Below, in pieces: positions 45,701-56,800 of a DNA stretch of 64,000 bases; within the stretch, counting starts at the first letter, position 1, and each line of letters opens with the position of its first letter. The notes below the pieces were generated by a model. That model was not told where the DNA came from. It ran no database searches and worked only from the letters and a program-made list of their open reading frames with translations. This stretch comes from Phanerochaete sordida (taxonomy: Eukaryota; Basidiomycota; Agaricomycetes; Polyporales; Phanerochaetaceae): assembly GCA_019973155.2 (NCBI GenBank), contig BPQB01000035.1, forward strand, positions 1 through 64,000, read 5' to 3'. Position numbers and translations under genes: made by a program.

Positions 45701-47784
45701 GCAGAGGAGGCCGGCGAGCGCGAGCGCAGGAAGACGTGCCCGGCCTCGGTGCAGACGACGATGGACCCGTCTGCGCCGAGCGCGACGTCGCGCACGGCGC
45801 TGAACTTCTTGCGCAGCGCCCACACGCGCTGCGGGCGGACGACCTCACGGCGCTCCCTCTCCCTGTCCTTCTCGCCCCTGTCCCGCTCGCCGCGGTCCCG
45901 CTCCTTGGCGGCGGCGCCGGCGGGTTCCGGCGCGGCGACGACCCAGGTGAAGAGCTCGCCGTTGCGGCTGAGCGCGGCGAACATGGCGCTCTCGCGCGCG
46001 CCTGCGCTCGCGCTCGCGGCGAGCTCGGTCGCGACGACCTTGTCGATGGCGGCGTTGCGCGCGGCCTGCGGGGGGCGGTAGGCGGCGATGGTGTTCGGGA
46101 AGGCGAGCGCGGGGAAGGCGAGGCGGTGCGAGCCGTTGGCGTGCAGGAGCAGCACGTCGTGGGTGTTCAGGAGCAGCGCGGTCGAGGTGTCCTGCGGGGG
46201 GTGAGTGAGTGGGACGGGGCGGGGTGGGCGGGGGACGTACCGTGATTGTAACCTCCAGGACTGGTTGGCTCACTTTCGTGACTATCCGCGGCAAGATCTG
46301 CACCGGATGCGCAACCCTATCGTAGCCTGCGGTCGCCGCTGACCGTCAGAGGATGATTCTGGCTGTCAGCTAACACACGCACCAAGCTGCCCGTTATTCA
46401 CTCCCCACGTCAGCACCTCCCCGTCCTCTGTGACGCACGCGCTGGCGGTGCGGCACGCCGATATCGCACGGACGTGCCTGCCCTTGAGCTGTCCCTGCAC
46501 CTTGCGCGGGCTCGGCTGGAGCAACGTTGCATCGCTCTTGTCCTGCCAGGCAGCTTTCTCGGCGCCCTTCTTGTCCGTGGATGCGCATTCGTACGACTCG
46601 TCTGTAGGGTCGATAACGTAGCCGAGGACCGAGCTGCGGTTGTTGCCCCAGCTCCAGACTTCGCCCGCGGCTGTCAGCATGAGCGTGTGGTCCTGCCCGG
46701 CCGCGACTGCGACTATTCGCTGCGGGTCGGATAATGATGTTCTTGACTTTGAAGAGGAAGAAGATAGTGAGCGAGATGTTATTGGTGGTCGTGCTGGTGT
46801 CGTGTAGCCTGAGGAAGAAGCTGAAGAGGAGGTAGGGAGTCCCGCAAGGGTTGTGGGGGTGTATGTCGTCGTATATATACCACTGCCTAATCTGCAAGAC
46901 GTTCAGTGCCCGTTCCACAAGGGCTGCTAGCTTTGCGGCGGAAGCTAAGCAGAAAATTGTGTACTCACCTAGCACCGCTGCCGAACCCACATACTCTTAC
47001 ATTCGTCCTTGATTCCGATGTCACAATAGCTGCAAAACGTATCTTGAGCACATGTGAAGGATTGCAAAGCATGTAACGCACCTGTGTGGAACCTTGCCAT
47101 CCCCACTCCTCGCACTTTGACCGCCCGGAATCTATCGCTTATCGTCCCGCCCGCTCTGCTCTGCTGATCTCTATCCCTGTCAAATTGCACCAGCTCGGGG
47201 AAGGCTCTGTCGTCAGCGTCGCCGACGCCGAGCCCCGCATTGCGGTTGCTGCCCCACACGTAGAGCTCCGCGTCGATCTCGTCGTCCTCATCAGCTTCGG
47301 CATCGCGGCGGAGGGGCGCGTCGGGCTTGGTGCCCTCGATGGACGAGTTCCAGACGTCGTACGGGGTGTATCCCTCCCAGTCCTTGGCGTGTACGTCGAC
47401 GTCGGGGCGCTGGAGGAGGAGGAGCGCGGCGGCGACGTTTCCGGCGTAGAGCGCGCGGTGCAGCGGCGTCCAGTGGCTCTCGGCGTCGGGCGCGTTCACC
47501 TGGACGTGCGGGTGCGCGAGCACGAGGCGCACGTACGTCGGCGCGCTCGCGTGTGCGCTGCTGCAGGCGAGGTGCAGCACGGTGCGGCCGAGCCCGTCGC
47601 GCGCGTTGATGTCGAGCACGGCGCTGCCCGAGGCGTGCGCGGGCGGCGAGCCCGAGAGCGAGCGGCCGAGGCTCGAGGACGGCGCGCCGCTGCTGCTGTG
47701 TGAGCTGGCGCGGATGGCGGCGTCGATGGCGCGCTGGAAGGCCTGCTGGTCGCGGCGGTGGAAGTAGGTGTGCAGCACAGACAT
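42740..47784 (-). CDS. IBtk-like ankyrin/RCC1/BTB protein
   Basis: Eight exons (47082-47784, 46969-47029, 46383-46891, 46241-46326, 44365-46191, 43729-44312, 43291-43680, 42740-43238) sum to 1,552 aa. Order: ankyrin repeats at about 60-150 (DGLGRTVLHLACSS, HWTPLHRALYAGNVAAALLL), RCC1 repeats at about 170-450 (YVWGSNRNAGLG, GEVWSWGNNRSSVLG, GEVLTWGVNNGQLG), two BTB domains near 780 and 965 (LLVHVLGGTEPRIPAHRA; DVVLLLADREVPAHGAVLRA), then a long Pro/Ala-rich region and a charged coiled-coil end (SFVAIQELQREQGGR). This is the architecture of inhibitor of Bruton tyrosine kinase, 1,353 aa in human and a Cul3 ubiquitin-ligase adaptor. Fungi lack BTK, so the adaptor role is the likelier one. The ELYVWG block confirms the start exon frame. 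Confidence 0.85.
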
Positions 47785-49478
47785 CGTCGGGGGTGGGGTC
47801 GGTGGCGGCGGAAGGCGTGCGGAGGATGGCTATATGCTGGCAGCGGTGGCCGTCGGACCACGTCGGGGAGAGGGAGAAGTGCAGAGGGTGCCGAAGGCGT
47901 CGAGTGCAGAGCTGCGAGTCAAAGCGATAAGCCGGTCGCCGGGCGCTCCAGAGTAGGCGCGATGACCTCTGCGTGCCCGATGCGATCTCGGCCAATTGAG
48001 ACGCGGCGGATCTGATTGGTCGGAGCGGCCGCGTGCGTCGCGATGGACAGCTTTCCGCTCCGGCCGCGGTAACACGTTCCTCTGCGATTTGCGTCACTCG
48101 TAAAACGTTCGCTCTCTCCTAAAAGTCTGTCTCTGCAACTGACTTCATATAGCCCGATCTGCTCCCACTCCTCCCTATCGCGATGAGCGCATTCGGACGA
48201 TCCAGGGAGACCCTGGCTACGGAGAACGTGCGGTGGGAAGTCGGCGAATCCAACACTGGGAAGCCACTACTTGCGCTGGTAAGAGCGACGTGCACCCATG
48301 ACCTCGCTTTCCTGCGCAGGAATCTGCCACGATATGGCCGAAGGACCAGTTATCAGGCGCCGAATGAGCACGATGCCAAAGAGAGCTGCAGCAGAAACGA
48401 CTCGCCATGTGGTAGATCCGCTCGAAGTCTGTGGACTGATGCCAACGTTCGAAAAGGCCTGAACAAGACACGAGAGTCGCGAGATGCTCCGGAGTATGAC
48501 ATAGGAGCTCGCGAGAGAACCTGCAGCGGAGGAAGTTTCGCGTCGTCGCCGAGCCGCTGAGTGGGCCACGAGCGCACAGTCACGACGGCGTAGGCGAGGC
48601 AAGCCTCTGAGCAAAGTGGTCGTCGAGCAAAGCGTTTACACAGCGTGCCCCTGTACACCTCGAGTTCGCCAGGCTCTATTCCGACCTGCCAGCGCTGTGG
48701 AAAGCTTGGAATTGAGCAGAGCTGGCAACGAGATCACGGAATCAGCGAAGTACTAGGTAGGCCAAGACGTCTTCACCGTCCGCTTCGGGCGATTCAGTGC
48801 AGAGGGCGCTTGGCACAACGACCCAACGATGACCCTCCTCACGCCCGCAGTGTACGCTTTGCCAGAGCATTCTCTTCTCCTCCGTGCTTCAGGGAAATTT
48901 GGGAAATGTGGCTATCGAATACGGTGTGTGAACGTTACAAGTACCCGCTCGGCGTCGCGATATGGCGGACGAGGCGGGCGCGGTCTGCTTATGGCAACCA
49001 GAGGCATGCGATCCTAACATGAACAAACAACGCTGCGAAACCGGCAGGTGCTGGGCAGTGACTCGTCCCGAGCCCACGGCCATACCCCGGACATGATGCA
49101 TATGCATGACAGCGAACCAGTACGTCGTATGGTTTCCTCATCTTTGATAAGCATCGCAATATGCCAGTGCGGCAGGCTGACAATTGCACACACCCGTTGC
49201 AACGCTTGGCCCGGGATCTGACCGTAGCTGGTAAGAATAATCAGGGGCGAAGCATTGAGAGACCGATGTCATGCTATGGATCTCAAAAAGCTTCAATTAG
49301 CTGGATGACGAACTGATACATCATCTGTCCAGTAATGTTTGGTGTCAACAAGTAGCTTGACAACAACCTCGCGCTCTCGCGAGAGATCGAGGATATAACG
49401 ATACCGCTTCTTCTAGAGGTCGGCATAGACGTACTTCGCGATAGATTCGCCCTCCACACGACATTACTCAGTCTGATC
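47785..49478. other. 1.7-kb intergenic stretch
   Basis: The left part should hold the IBtk-like promoter. A short plus-strand frame at 48183-48279 (MSAFGRSRETLATENVRWEV), ending at a plausible GTAAGA donor, could be a first exon, but the next exon gives no recognisable protein. Nothing else is supported. Confidence 0.35.
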
Positions 49479-50398
49479 ATGGCAGCCTTGATTAAAGTTG
49501 ACGATGGGGACATGGATGCAGTCAAATATGCTGGCGCATGGAAATCCACGACCGACCTAGACACCACTCAAGTATTCAAGGGGTGGGCTCATGTATCCTG
49601 AATCGATGGTCGCGCTTGCTTACCGCGATCGCGCAACAGGACCACTCACGGCACGGTGCAAAACGGCGCGACCATCTCATTCGCCTTCAATGGTACGTCT
49701 AAGCTCATCCCCGCCTTTCTCCCGGAGTGGCGACACCGAACACAGGCACGAGCGTCGCATGGATCGGCATACTCGGGAGCACGAACGGCTCGCGCAGCGT
49801 GGTCGACCTCGTGCTGGACGGCGACCCAGCCTCGGCGAGCGTCGTCACCGCGCAGCCCCTCGCAGACGCCGCGGCCTTCCTCCAGACGCAGACGCTGTAC
49901 GCGTCGCCGCCGCTCGCGACGGGCGCGCACACGGTCGTCGTCACCGCGCGCGACGTGCAGCAGGACCACATCCGCTTCGACTACGTGGAGTACACGCCAG
50001 ACGGCGCGGGCGCCGAGGCCACGGGTGCATCTGCCGGTGTGGCGCCCCCTCCGTCTTCCGCGGCGCTACCGCCGCCATCTTCATCACAACTGTCGAGTTC
50101 CTCGCCACGCCCGTCCGCGAGGCTGGGCACCATCGTGCCGGCGGTGCTCGTGCCGTGCCTGGTGCTGCTGCTGCTGGCCGGCGCGCTCCTCGCCTGGCGA
50201 AGGCACAGGCGGCGGCGTGCGCCGAAGGCCTTCGACGTGCACGTCAACCCGTTCGATGCCGCGCCCGACTCAGGATCTTTCATGAGTCCGAGGGCGTCGA
50301 AGATCGTGGGGCAGGTCGCGGGCCGGCACCGGATTCACTGGGAAGACGCAGCGCGTCTCGGCGAGTCTCCACCGCCCTATCCTAGCAGTTCCGCGTGA
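49479..50398 (+). CDS. PPxY-tailed single-pass membrane protein H
   Basis: Three exons (49479-49582, 49640-49692, 49746-50398) give 269 aa, on the opposite strand from the other copies. It starts MAALIKVDDGDMDAVKYAG and has THGTVQNGATISFAFNG, TSVAWIGILGS, VVDLVLDGDPASAS, LYASPPLATGAHTVVVTARD and RFDYVEYTPDG. A Ser/Pro stalk, a membrane helix (TIVPAVLVPCLVLLLLAGAL), a basic stop-transfer run (RRHRRRR) and the tail HVNPFDAAP...ESPPPYPSSSA follow, with a PPxY motif. Exon 1 (104 bp) and exon 2 (53 bp) equal those of gene B in length, and the tail matches B best, so B and H are probably duplicates about 24 kb apart and inverted. No signal peptide at this ATG. Confidence 0.85.
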
Positions 50399-50827
50399 GT
50401 GTTTTGGTGCACGCGCGGGAGCCATGTACTTATTGCCGTCGAAGAAGGGTCGACGAGTCCGCCACGGCCGTACCTGAACCGACCAATGTTCGCAAGTGGT
50501 GACAGGCGTTGTTGCTGCCAGGTTGGTGTCGAAGAGTCTGCTACGGATAGCTGGTGCTGGTGGCCATGTTTGCAAATCGTTGGTGCATCCGCGCGGAATG
50601 GCGAAGGTGGCAATATCCTCGTGGCGCCGGGCCGCTTGCGACCACGAGTGCCTCGACTCGAGATAGGCGAAAGGCAACTTTTGCATCAGACCGACCACAA
50701 ACATTTCGCAAGCAGTATTGATCTGCTGAGCTGCTAATTTCTCAAACGAAAAAGGAAGGATGCTTCGATTTTATGACCACTATTTTGGACATAAAGGGCA
50801 CGGAGCTACTACGGAATCATGACATAC
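50399..50827. other. Intergenic sequence between convergent genes
   Basis: Converging 3' ends of gene H (plus) and the first DUF6533 gene (minus). No gene recognised. Confidence 0.45.
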
Positions 50828-52328
50828 TCAAACCGAGAGACCTTCACGAACGCTACGCTTGTCATCCAAATCATCCGGTCGTACGTCGTCATCTACATCT
50901 TCGGAATCGTTTAGGTCATCGTCGAGGGGTGCGAATGCTACTTGCGTTACTTGGTGACAGATCGAGCGATTTGAGGCCTGCTGGGACTCCTCCTTGGCAA
51001 TTTGGCGAAGGTTCAAAAGGCCGCGGGATACTAATATTGACGACATGCTAGCCTTGGAGCATAAGCAGCTGCGAAAGACACAAGTTGGAGGTGTACGCAC
51101 ATGTATATGAGCTGCGATAGACAAAGTGACGAGGCAACGACAAGCTGAACGATGTTCAATGCGAGAAGGATGCTATTCAACACTACAGTTAGTTGTGAAT
51201 AATTTGGCCGAGGGTTAACTTCCTGCTTACATGAAGTAGAATGTCCCATCGCGAAAGAGGAGGGCACTGATGGACATATTACCCAGCAGAGTGTGCAAGG
51301 TTCGCAAAGGTCCGAAGGTCTTCCTCCATATCAGCACTAGAACGAGGGCGTCTGCGACAAGACTTGGAAGCTGTCCGGCCCAGACAACTAACATAAGCTC
51401 GCGTCAGCAAATAAGATCTTCAAAACGAACAAATGACTTGCGTCTGCAGATGTGGCGTTAGCGGAAGAGCCCCGATGGTAGACCGCAGTGATTGAACCTA
51501 CAGCGTATGGGCACTAGGATCCATCGCCACTGGGCCTACTTCGCAGCTTGCGGTGCCATCGAACATGTGTCGCGCCTTTCGCAGTGGGCGATGGACAGCG
51601 TAGCATAGCTACGCATATATCAGGAAGCGAACCTGTGACATGTTCTGGCCCAGGAAGATACCCACCGCGCTCGTGATGGCGGGGGCGAGGGCGAGCGTGA
51701 TAATGGGAAGAATTATTCTACGGTCCTTCCCCGAGAATGCGTACGCACGGAGCGCAGTGAAGGCTTCGAAACATCAGTCAGGGGAAAAATCTAACAAAAT
51801 GCCGAATGACGAACCTGCCGTAGTACAGTACGCAATGATCTCGGAGACATCGAGCAACGTCTTGAGAATTGCGAACCTGTTGGGGTGATAAATATTCCTG
51901 ACTTGGACGTGGATAGACCCGCGCTCACGTCTATTGCCAAGTGAGTCAGTTGAGCTTGTTGAACAATGGAAGTTGACGCACCGCAGAGTCCTTAGTGACG
52001 CGCAAGCACATCAGGAGCAATATCGTGGCACTGCAGAGGACATTATATCGATTACAGAGGAAGAGCACGCTCGGGATGCTGCGTTTCCTCTGCCAGACGA
52101 CCTCCACTTCGGGCGCGACGGTGATCAGATGCTCATATAAGACAAGTGCTGGAGGGACATCCCGAGTGAGACTCTTTCATGACGATGACTTGATACATAC
52201 AACTCATGATGACATTCGAGTAGCTCGAAAGTATACTGGGGTAGGGTGAGCAGAAGGTATGGATCAATGTGTGAAAGAGCTTACGCGGAGTCAGCCTCGT
52301 CAGAGGAGATGAACTCGCAAGTGGACAT
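50828..52328 (-). CDS. DUF6533-type seven-helix membrane protein, copy 1
   Basis: The start at 52328 (MSTCEFISSDEADS) is followed by exons 52285-52328, 52201-52235 and 51982-52148, giving SSYSNVIMS, LVLYEHLITVAPEVEVVWQR and LFLCNRYNVLCSATILLLMC, the DUF6533 signature of the first helices. Further exons give LLDVSEIIAYCTTA, AFTALRAYAFSGKDRR plus the helix IILPIITLALAPAITSAVGI, then VVWAGQLPSLVADALVLVLI, SISALLFRDGTFYF, LNSILLALNIVQLVVASS and a tail with SSILVSRGLLNLRQ. Splice sites between helices 2 and 3, and in the second half, are approximate. The family is large in Agaricomycetes and unstudied; a seven-helix topology is predicted. The body runs to a stop at 50828 with an acidic tail. Confidence 0.7.
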
Positions 52329-53232
52329 CTTGTGGGTAGGGAGGATACCTCGCGTGGAATCCTTATAGGTGTGCAACAGAAGGATGAGATGCTTTTGTCC
52401 GCGAGTTGCGTGACCCATGCACACGTCGCCTTGAGTACGCACGTATGCTCCGCAGAAGAGTGAGCGAGGCGGTGACTTGCTGCGAAGCCTCGAGGATCAC
52501 GGGCTAGTAAGGTTAGAGTTTAGTTGCGGAACGAGCGCATACAGCGATTGGCTGGCCTTGTTCAGATGATCCAATGGGCTGTGCGCTGAACATGGAGTCC
52601 TAGGACAAGCTGTTAAGCTCTGGCTGTTGGATTTCCGGAAATGTTCACAGTTACGATTCAGAGTATTGGCATACCTAAAGCATCCACGGACTCCCACAGA
52701 TGGGTCGTACTACGCTGGGCCTGGACAAGCAACCAGTACCTGCACGAGGAAGCGTGGCAGCAAAAGTCACTGCGGTCCTAGTGACGAGTGTCCTGACCCC
52801 TGACTGGCTCTGGAAAGCGGAACAATCGTCTGACCGGCACCTCTATCGTATAACAAGTCGGAATACGAACAGCGCAATGTCAGAATCAGTAGCTCTCACT
52901 AGAGCGTATTTATGTGCGCTCCGCGAAATTTCTGCTGAAATTTCCAAGCTCCATGATGTGAGATCCCCTCAAGATCCCCTCGCCCCGCCCACGGGGAGCC
53001 TATTGGCGCCTGTAAATTTCAGCTCCAAATGTTTGGTGAAAATTTCAGATTCGCCACATAAATACGCACTACTACGTCTCTCTTCGACGAAACCGAAATT
53101 TGACGTCATTCCCAGTTCTTCCGCTGGATCCGGTAGCGACTGTAGAGAATGCGACCGTGAAACCTTGTGAAGAATGACGCCATTCCACATGCGAGATAAG
53201 TACGAAGCTCGCACCTCTATAATCTCCAGCTC
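52329..53232. other. Intergenic sequence, including the severed end of the second DUF6533 gene
   Basis: Mostly empty. The right part, 53168-53240 read on the minus strand, is the original C-terminal coding end of the second DUF6533 gene (FADELEIIEVRASYLSRM), separated from it by the inserted element at 53241-54250. Confidence 0.55.
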
Positions 53233-54258
53233 GTCAGCAAAGGACCCCCGATAATAGAAGGGAAGGCCTGAGGACCAATTTGGCGGACATCAGGCTTTGG
53301 GTACGGACAAAATTTTGGCCCAAAGCCCAAAAAAGTACGGATTTTCCTCCGGGTTCGGCCTGGCGGCCGGACTTTGGTACGGACGTTCCTTAGGCCTCGA
53401 GAAAACAATGATAAATCATGAAAATATTATAGCAGCCCGTACGTCCGCTGTGAGCCCATATACAATACTGTGAATATCTCTCTGGGTCCCTACGACGTGC
53501 AGTCGTCGCTGCCTCAGCCGCTCAGGCGGCTCCGCGGGTCTTGTTCGAGTACTTGACTCCGCTTCCGTGCAGGTTTCTTCCTTCGAAGTTAGTCCCCGCT
53601 TGGAAGTTTCAGCGCAATACAGCTATATTGTCAGCCAGGCGTAGTGCCTTGCGGTAACCAGAGGAGCTCGATTTTGCGCTTGAAAGTGCTCTCAAGAAAC
53701 AGTTGGAGACTGCATGAAGAAATAAGAAGGCGCGGCCTTGCGCAGAGGCCAGCTCGTAAAGTCGTACCACACAACGTCAGAAGAGGCCAGTTGTACCAGC
53801 AGTGCTGTTCTAGGTATGTGTGCTACCCTTAGTGTTGCCAGATCGACAGTAAACGGCTAATAGCGTAAGCGGTAGAAAAATGAATGCGTCGAGCTCAGGA
53901 AACTTGGACATGGCGCACGCACAGATCTTGACACGCCCGGAGCAGTCCATTTGTTCACTAAAGCCACTTGCACGGTCGAAACGCTTCACCAATTTTGGCG
54001 AAGAATCCGCTCAAATGAGTGTGAAGACTCCATACGTGATGTGCACTGTCTGCCGAGATCCTGCCAAACACTCCGGGTACGGACGCTCCTCCGGCATGGT
54101 CGATACGCCATTGGTGGGTACGGATACCTCCTCCGGGCTCCGGCCTGACGGCCGGGTTTCAGTACGGATTTTCCTCCCACATCAGGGGTCTTCAAGGTCA
54201 ATTTGGGTACGGATCCGGCTCAGGCCTTCCCTTCTATTGTCGGGGGTCCTGTCAGCAA
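53233..54258. mobile_element. Non-autonomous hAT-like element with 8-bp target duplication
   Basis: The element spans 53241-54250 (1,010 bp). Its ends are inverted repeats of about 31 bp starting AGGACCCCCGA and ending GGGAAGGCCTGAG, with one mismatch (T/C at position 12). It is flanked by identical 8-bp direct repeats GTCAGCAA at 53233-53240 and 54251-54258. An 8-bp duplication with short TIRs is characteristic of the hAT superfamily. Seven copies of GTACGGA lie near the two ends, all in one orientation, and could be subterminal transposase-binding sites. No transposase is encoded. Confidence 0.85.
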
Positions 54259-55700
54259 ACGGCATGAGCCCATCTTCGTGATCTTCGAAGGATGCTTCCT
54301 GATCCGGATGGAGCCCAGCTGGCCTCACGAAGCTCGGGACAGTCAGCGTCTCTGTAGACCTGCCTATCGTCGGTTGCTCGCCGAGTAGCCGTAGGTTCAG
54401 CAGAAGCCGTGACATGAGGACGGACGACAAGCTGAACACATGTGAGCGAAGAACGGTTACTGATAGAAGACGACGCACATGTAGATAATCTGGGAGATGC
54501 ACAGGCATCGTGAGACGACGAGTTGGCTAGCATTGAGGGCGAGGGGGACCCTGCGAAATATATCAGCCCGGGACACTGGAAGTAAGCAAGTAGCGTACGC
54601 GAAGTACAGAGTTCCATCCCTCAGGATCAGGGTGGTCAAAGAAGCGTTGATGTGCAGTTCTCGTGCAAGGCGAAACTGTTCAACGGTCCTGATCCAAGTG
54701 AGGACGATAACCAGCGCATCAGCGGAGATACTTGGAAATTGGCCTGCCCAAACGACTGCGGAGATAAGAGATTTCCATCAGCGAGGGATGCTAGGAGACG
54801 TCGAGGATAGACCTGCGTCTAGAACTCGTGGGTCAGACTCGCCGATAGAGCGAACTCGAGGACTATGCTCACTGCATGTGTGACTTAGGATTCATGTCAA
54901 GCCCGACCTCGCAGCGCGTATATACGTCGCTCGTAGCGACTAGCTGAGCACGAGCGACGACGAAGCACACCTGCACGATACTGAGCGCTGCGAGGACGAG
55001 AGACGATGCTGCGGCGTACCACACTGGCGACTGCAGGGGCAGAAGCTAGCGCCAAGATGGGTAGGGAGAGCTTCTTGCCGCCACTTCCGCAGAGAGCGTG
55101 CACGCGAAGTGCAGTAAAAGCTGCATATATGAGGGGGTTGAACCTGTATCGCGGGAAGGAGGTACGGGGCGTACCTGCTGTCGTGCAGTACGCCAGCACT
55201 TCGGAGATGTCAAGGACACTTCGCAATATATTGAATCTGGGGCGGGATTATGAGGAGGCTCGTCAAACGCAGCGGCGGGGAGCCTCACATCTAGTGGATT
55301 GAAGTTTCCAGCGGGAGCAAACATGTGAAACGAGATATTTACCCACAGTAGCGTTCTCGATAGCATGGGTTCCAAGCAGAAGAACGATAACGGCGCTACA
55401 GAGGATGTTGTAGCGGTTGATGAGAAAGATCGCTGAGACCAGCGTTCGCCGGCGCTGCCAGATGACTCTCATTTCCTGCGAAAACGTGATGGAGTGCTCA
55501 TATATGACAAGAGCTGGCGGTCTAAAGGGTCAGGTCGAAGGCGGCCGAGGGTGTGCCGGGCCCACTCACCGCTGGCGATGATGTTCGTGTAGTCCGAGAA
55601 GAGTCTGAGACAAGCGTTGTAAGAAGAACAAACTCCATGCACTTAGAATCGCTCACCCGCCATCTGTACCAAGAGGTGCAATATCATCGCAGCTCGCCAT
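54182..55700 (-). CDS. DUF6533-type seven-helix membrane protein, copy 2, with transposon-derived C-terminus
   Basis: The start at 55700 (MASCDDIAPLGTDG) leads through short exons to LFSDYTNIIAS, LVIYEHSITFSQEMRVIWQR and FLINRYNILCSAVIVLLLG, the DUF6533 signature. Later exons give LRSVLDISEVLAYCTTA, AFTALRVHALCGSGGKK, SSLVLAALSIVQVCFVVARA, SADALVIVLTWIRTVEQFRL, TLILRDGTLYFAYATCLL, LNASQLVVSRCLCIS and SVLMSRLLLNLRLLGEQP. It is a paralog of copy 1. The last 24 codons (from RTPDNRREG to the stop at 54182) are encoded by the right end of the hAT-like element, replacing the ancestral end now at 53168-53240. All predicted helices precede the insertion, so the product may still fold. Some splice sites are approximate. 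Confidence 0.7.
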
Positions 55701-56800
55701 GTCGGGTGAAGGTAGTGCGAGCTTTGGTGATGTTGCGCTTATAAACCGCCGGCAGTGCGAGCCATCACTTGACCAGTGAGATGCATCGGACAACAAGCAC
55801 TAGCTGAAGGCAGAGAACAGCCGTCTTCGCTGGCTGACTGCGCTCCTTTGGACATCAGCCTTGTGGAAACGCGGTAGGCATCGAGATTTACATCGGGAAA
55901 AGATAGAGCAGATAGGGAAGCTGATAAAGGCTGGCAATAGATGAGTAGATTGACCCCAAGGCTTGGGTTCTTGCGCAGGAAATATGGGGCGCAGCGTACT
56001 GGGTATTATACTGCGTCCGAGGCTCCCGGCACTTCTTCGCGAGTGGCTGCATACGCATTCAAGCAAGAAGCAAAGTGATGAAGATGTGTACAGCTCTGGA
56101 AAAGCCGATTCTAGAGACCATGTCTGGGTAGCAGAGAGCAGCACGTACCTGACGAGTATCTTCCGCGTCGACTGCCACGCTGACGAATAATGCAGCCCGG
56201 AGAATTCAGGCTTTGCATCAGACATTCGCCAAACGAGGAGACGCCGTCATCGAGAGATAGACCACAGAGGGACGCGATGGCCGATCTTGGACAACAGGCG
56301 ACCTAGTGCCCGTTCTCGAGCTCCAAGAGTCATCCTAGCAAGCTCTCCCACCGGCTCGGAATCGCGCAGGGAACGCAGCAAGCTTCAGGTCTCGCGACTT
56401 GCAGGATTGTCGGAGAAAATATCAAGAGGACAAATGCTGTGTAATGGCAGTCAGCTTTCGGACCATGAGATTGCGAAAATTCAAGAAAATAACACCGAAC
56501 CTGCCAAATGGTTCGGTGGCAGATGCTCGGAGCGGAGGGACCCCGGATGGACATCCCGTTTCTACTTAGACGCGCATTGCCGAGGCCTCCTGATACCGCT
56601 ACAGACGCCCATCTTCAGCTTTGGTTTGGTTTTGGGGACAAGCATTTTGTCTCTCGCCTTCAGTTCGCCCGACGTCGACAAGGCTGGACGCCTTTTGACT
56701 GTTCCATTCTCCGTTCGTTTCGCTCCCCACATTCCTTTTATGCCCCTTTCACTACACTTCACTACCACGAACTTCGCTCAGGACGTCGCGGACCCGCGCC
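55701..56800. other. Intergenic stretch with a possible third DUF6533 remnant
   Basis: On the minus strand around 55970-56090 short frames (LNAYAATREE) weakly resemble the ALRAYA segment of the two DUF6533 genes, but no conserved helix is intact. The plus frame 56287-56886 has no domain and overlaps the next gene's start. The last 100 bp are pyrimidine-rich, as expected just upstream of a fungal start codon. Confidence 0.35.

Noticed and set aside
44230..46245. Plus-strand frames of up to 368 codons opposite the IBtk-like gene
   Set aside because: Antisense shadows of GC-rich coding sequence with clear minus-strand domains.
48183..48560. Possible two-exon small gene starting MSAFGRSRET
   Set aside because: A plausible first exon and donor exist, but the second exon gives an early stop or unrecognisable sequence.
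52700..53170. 156-codon plus-strand frame
   Set aside because: No domain, unusual composition, and it overlaps the severed end of the DUF6533 gene on the other strand.
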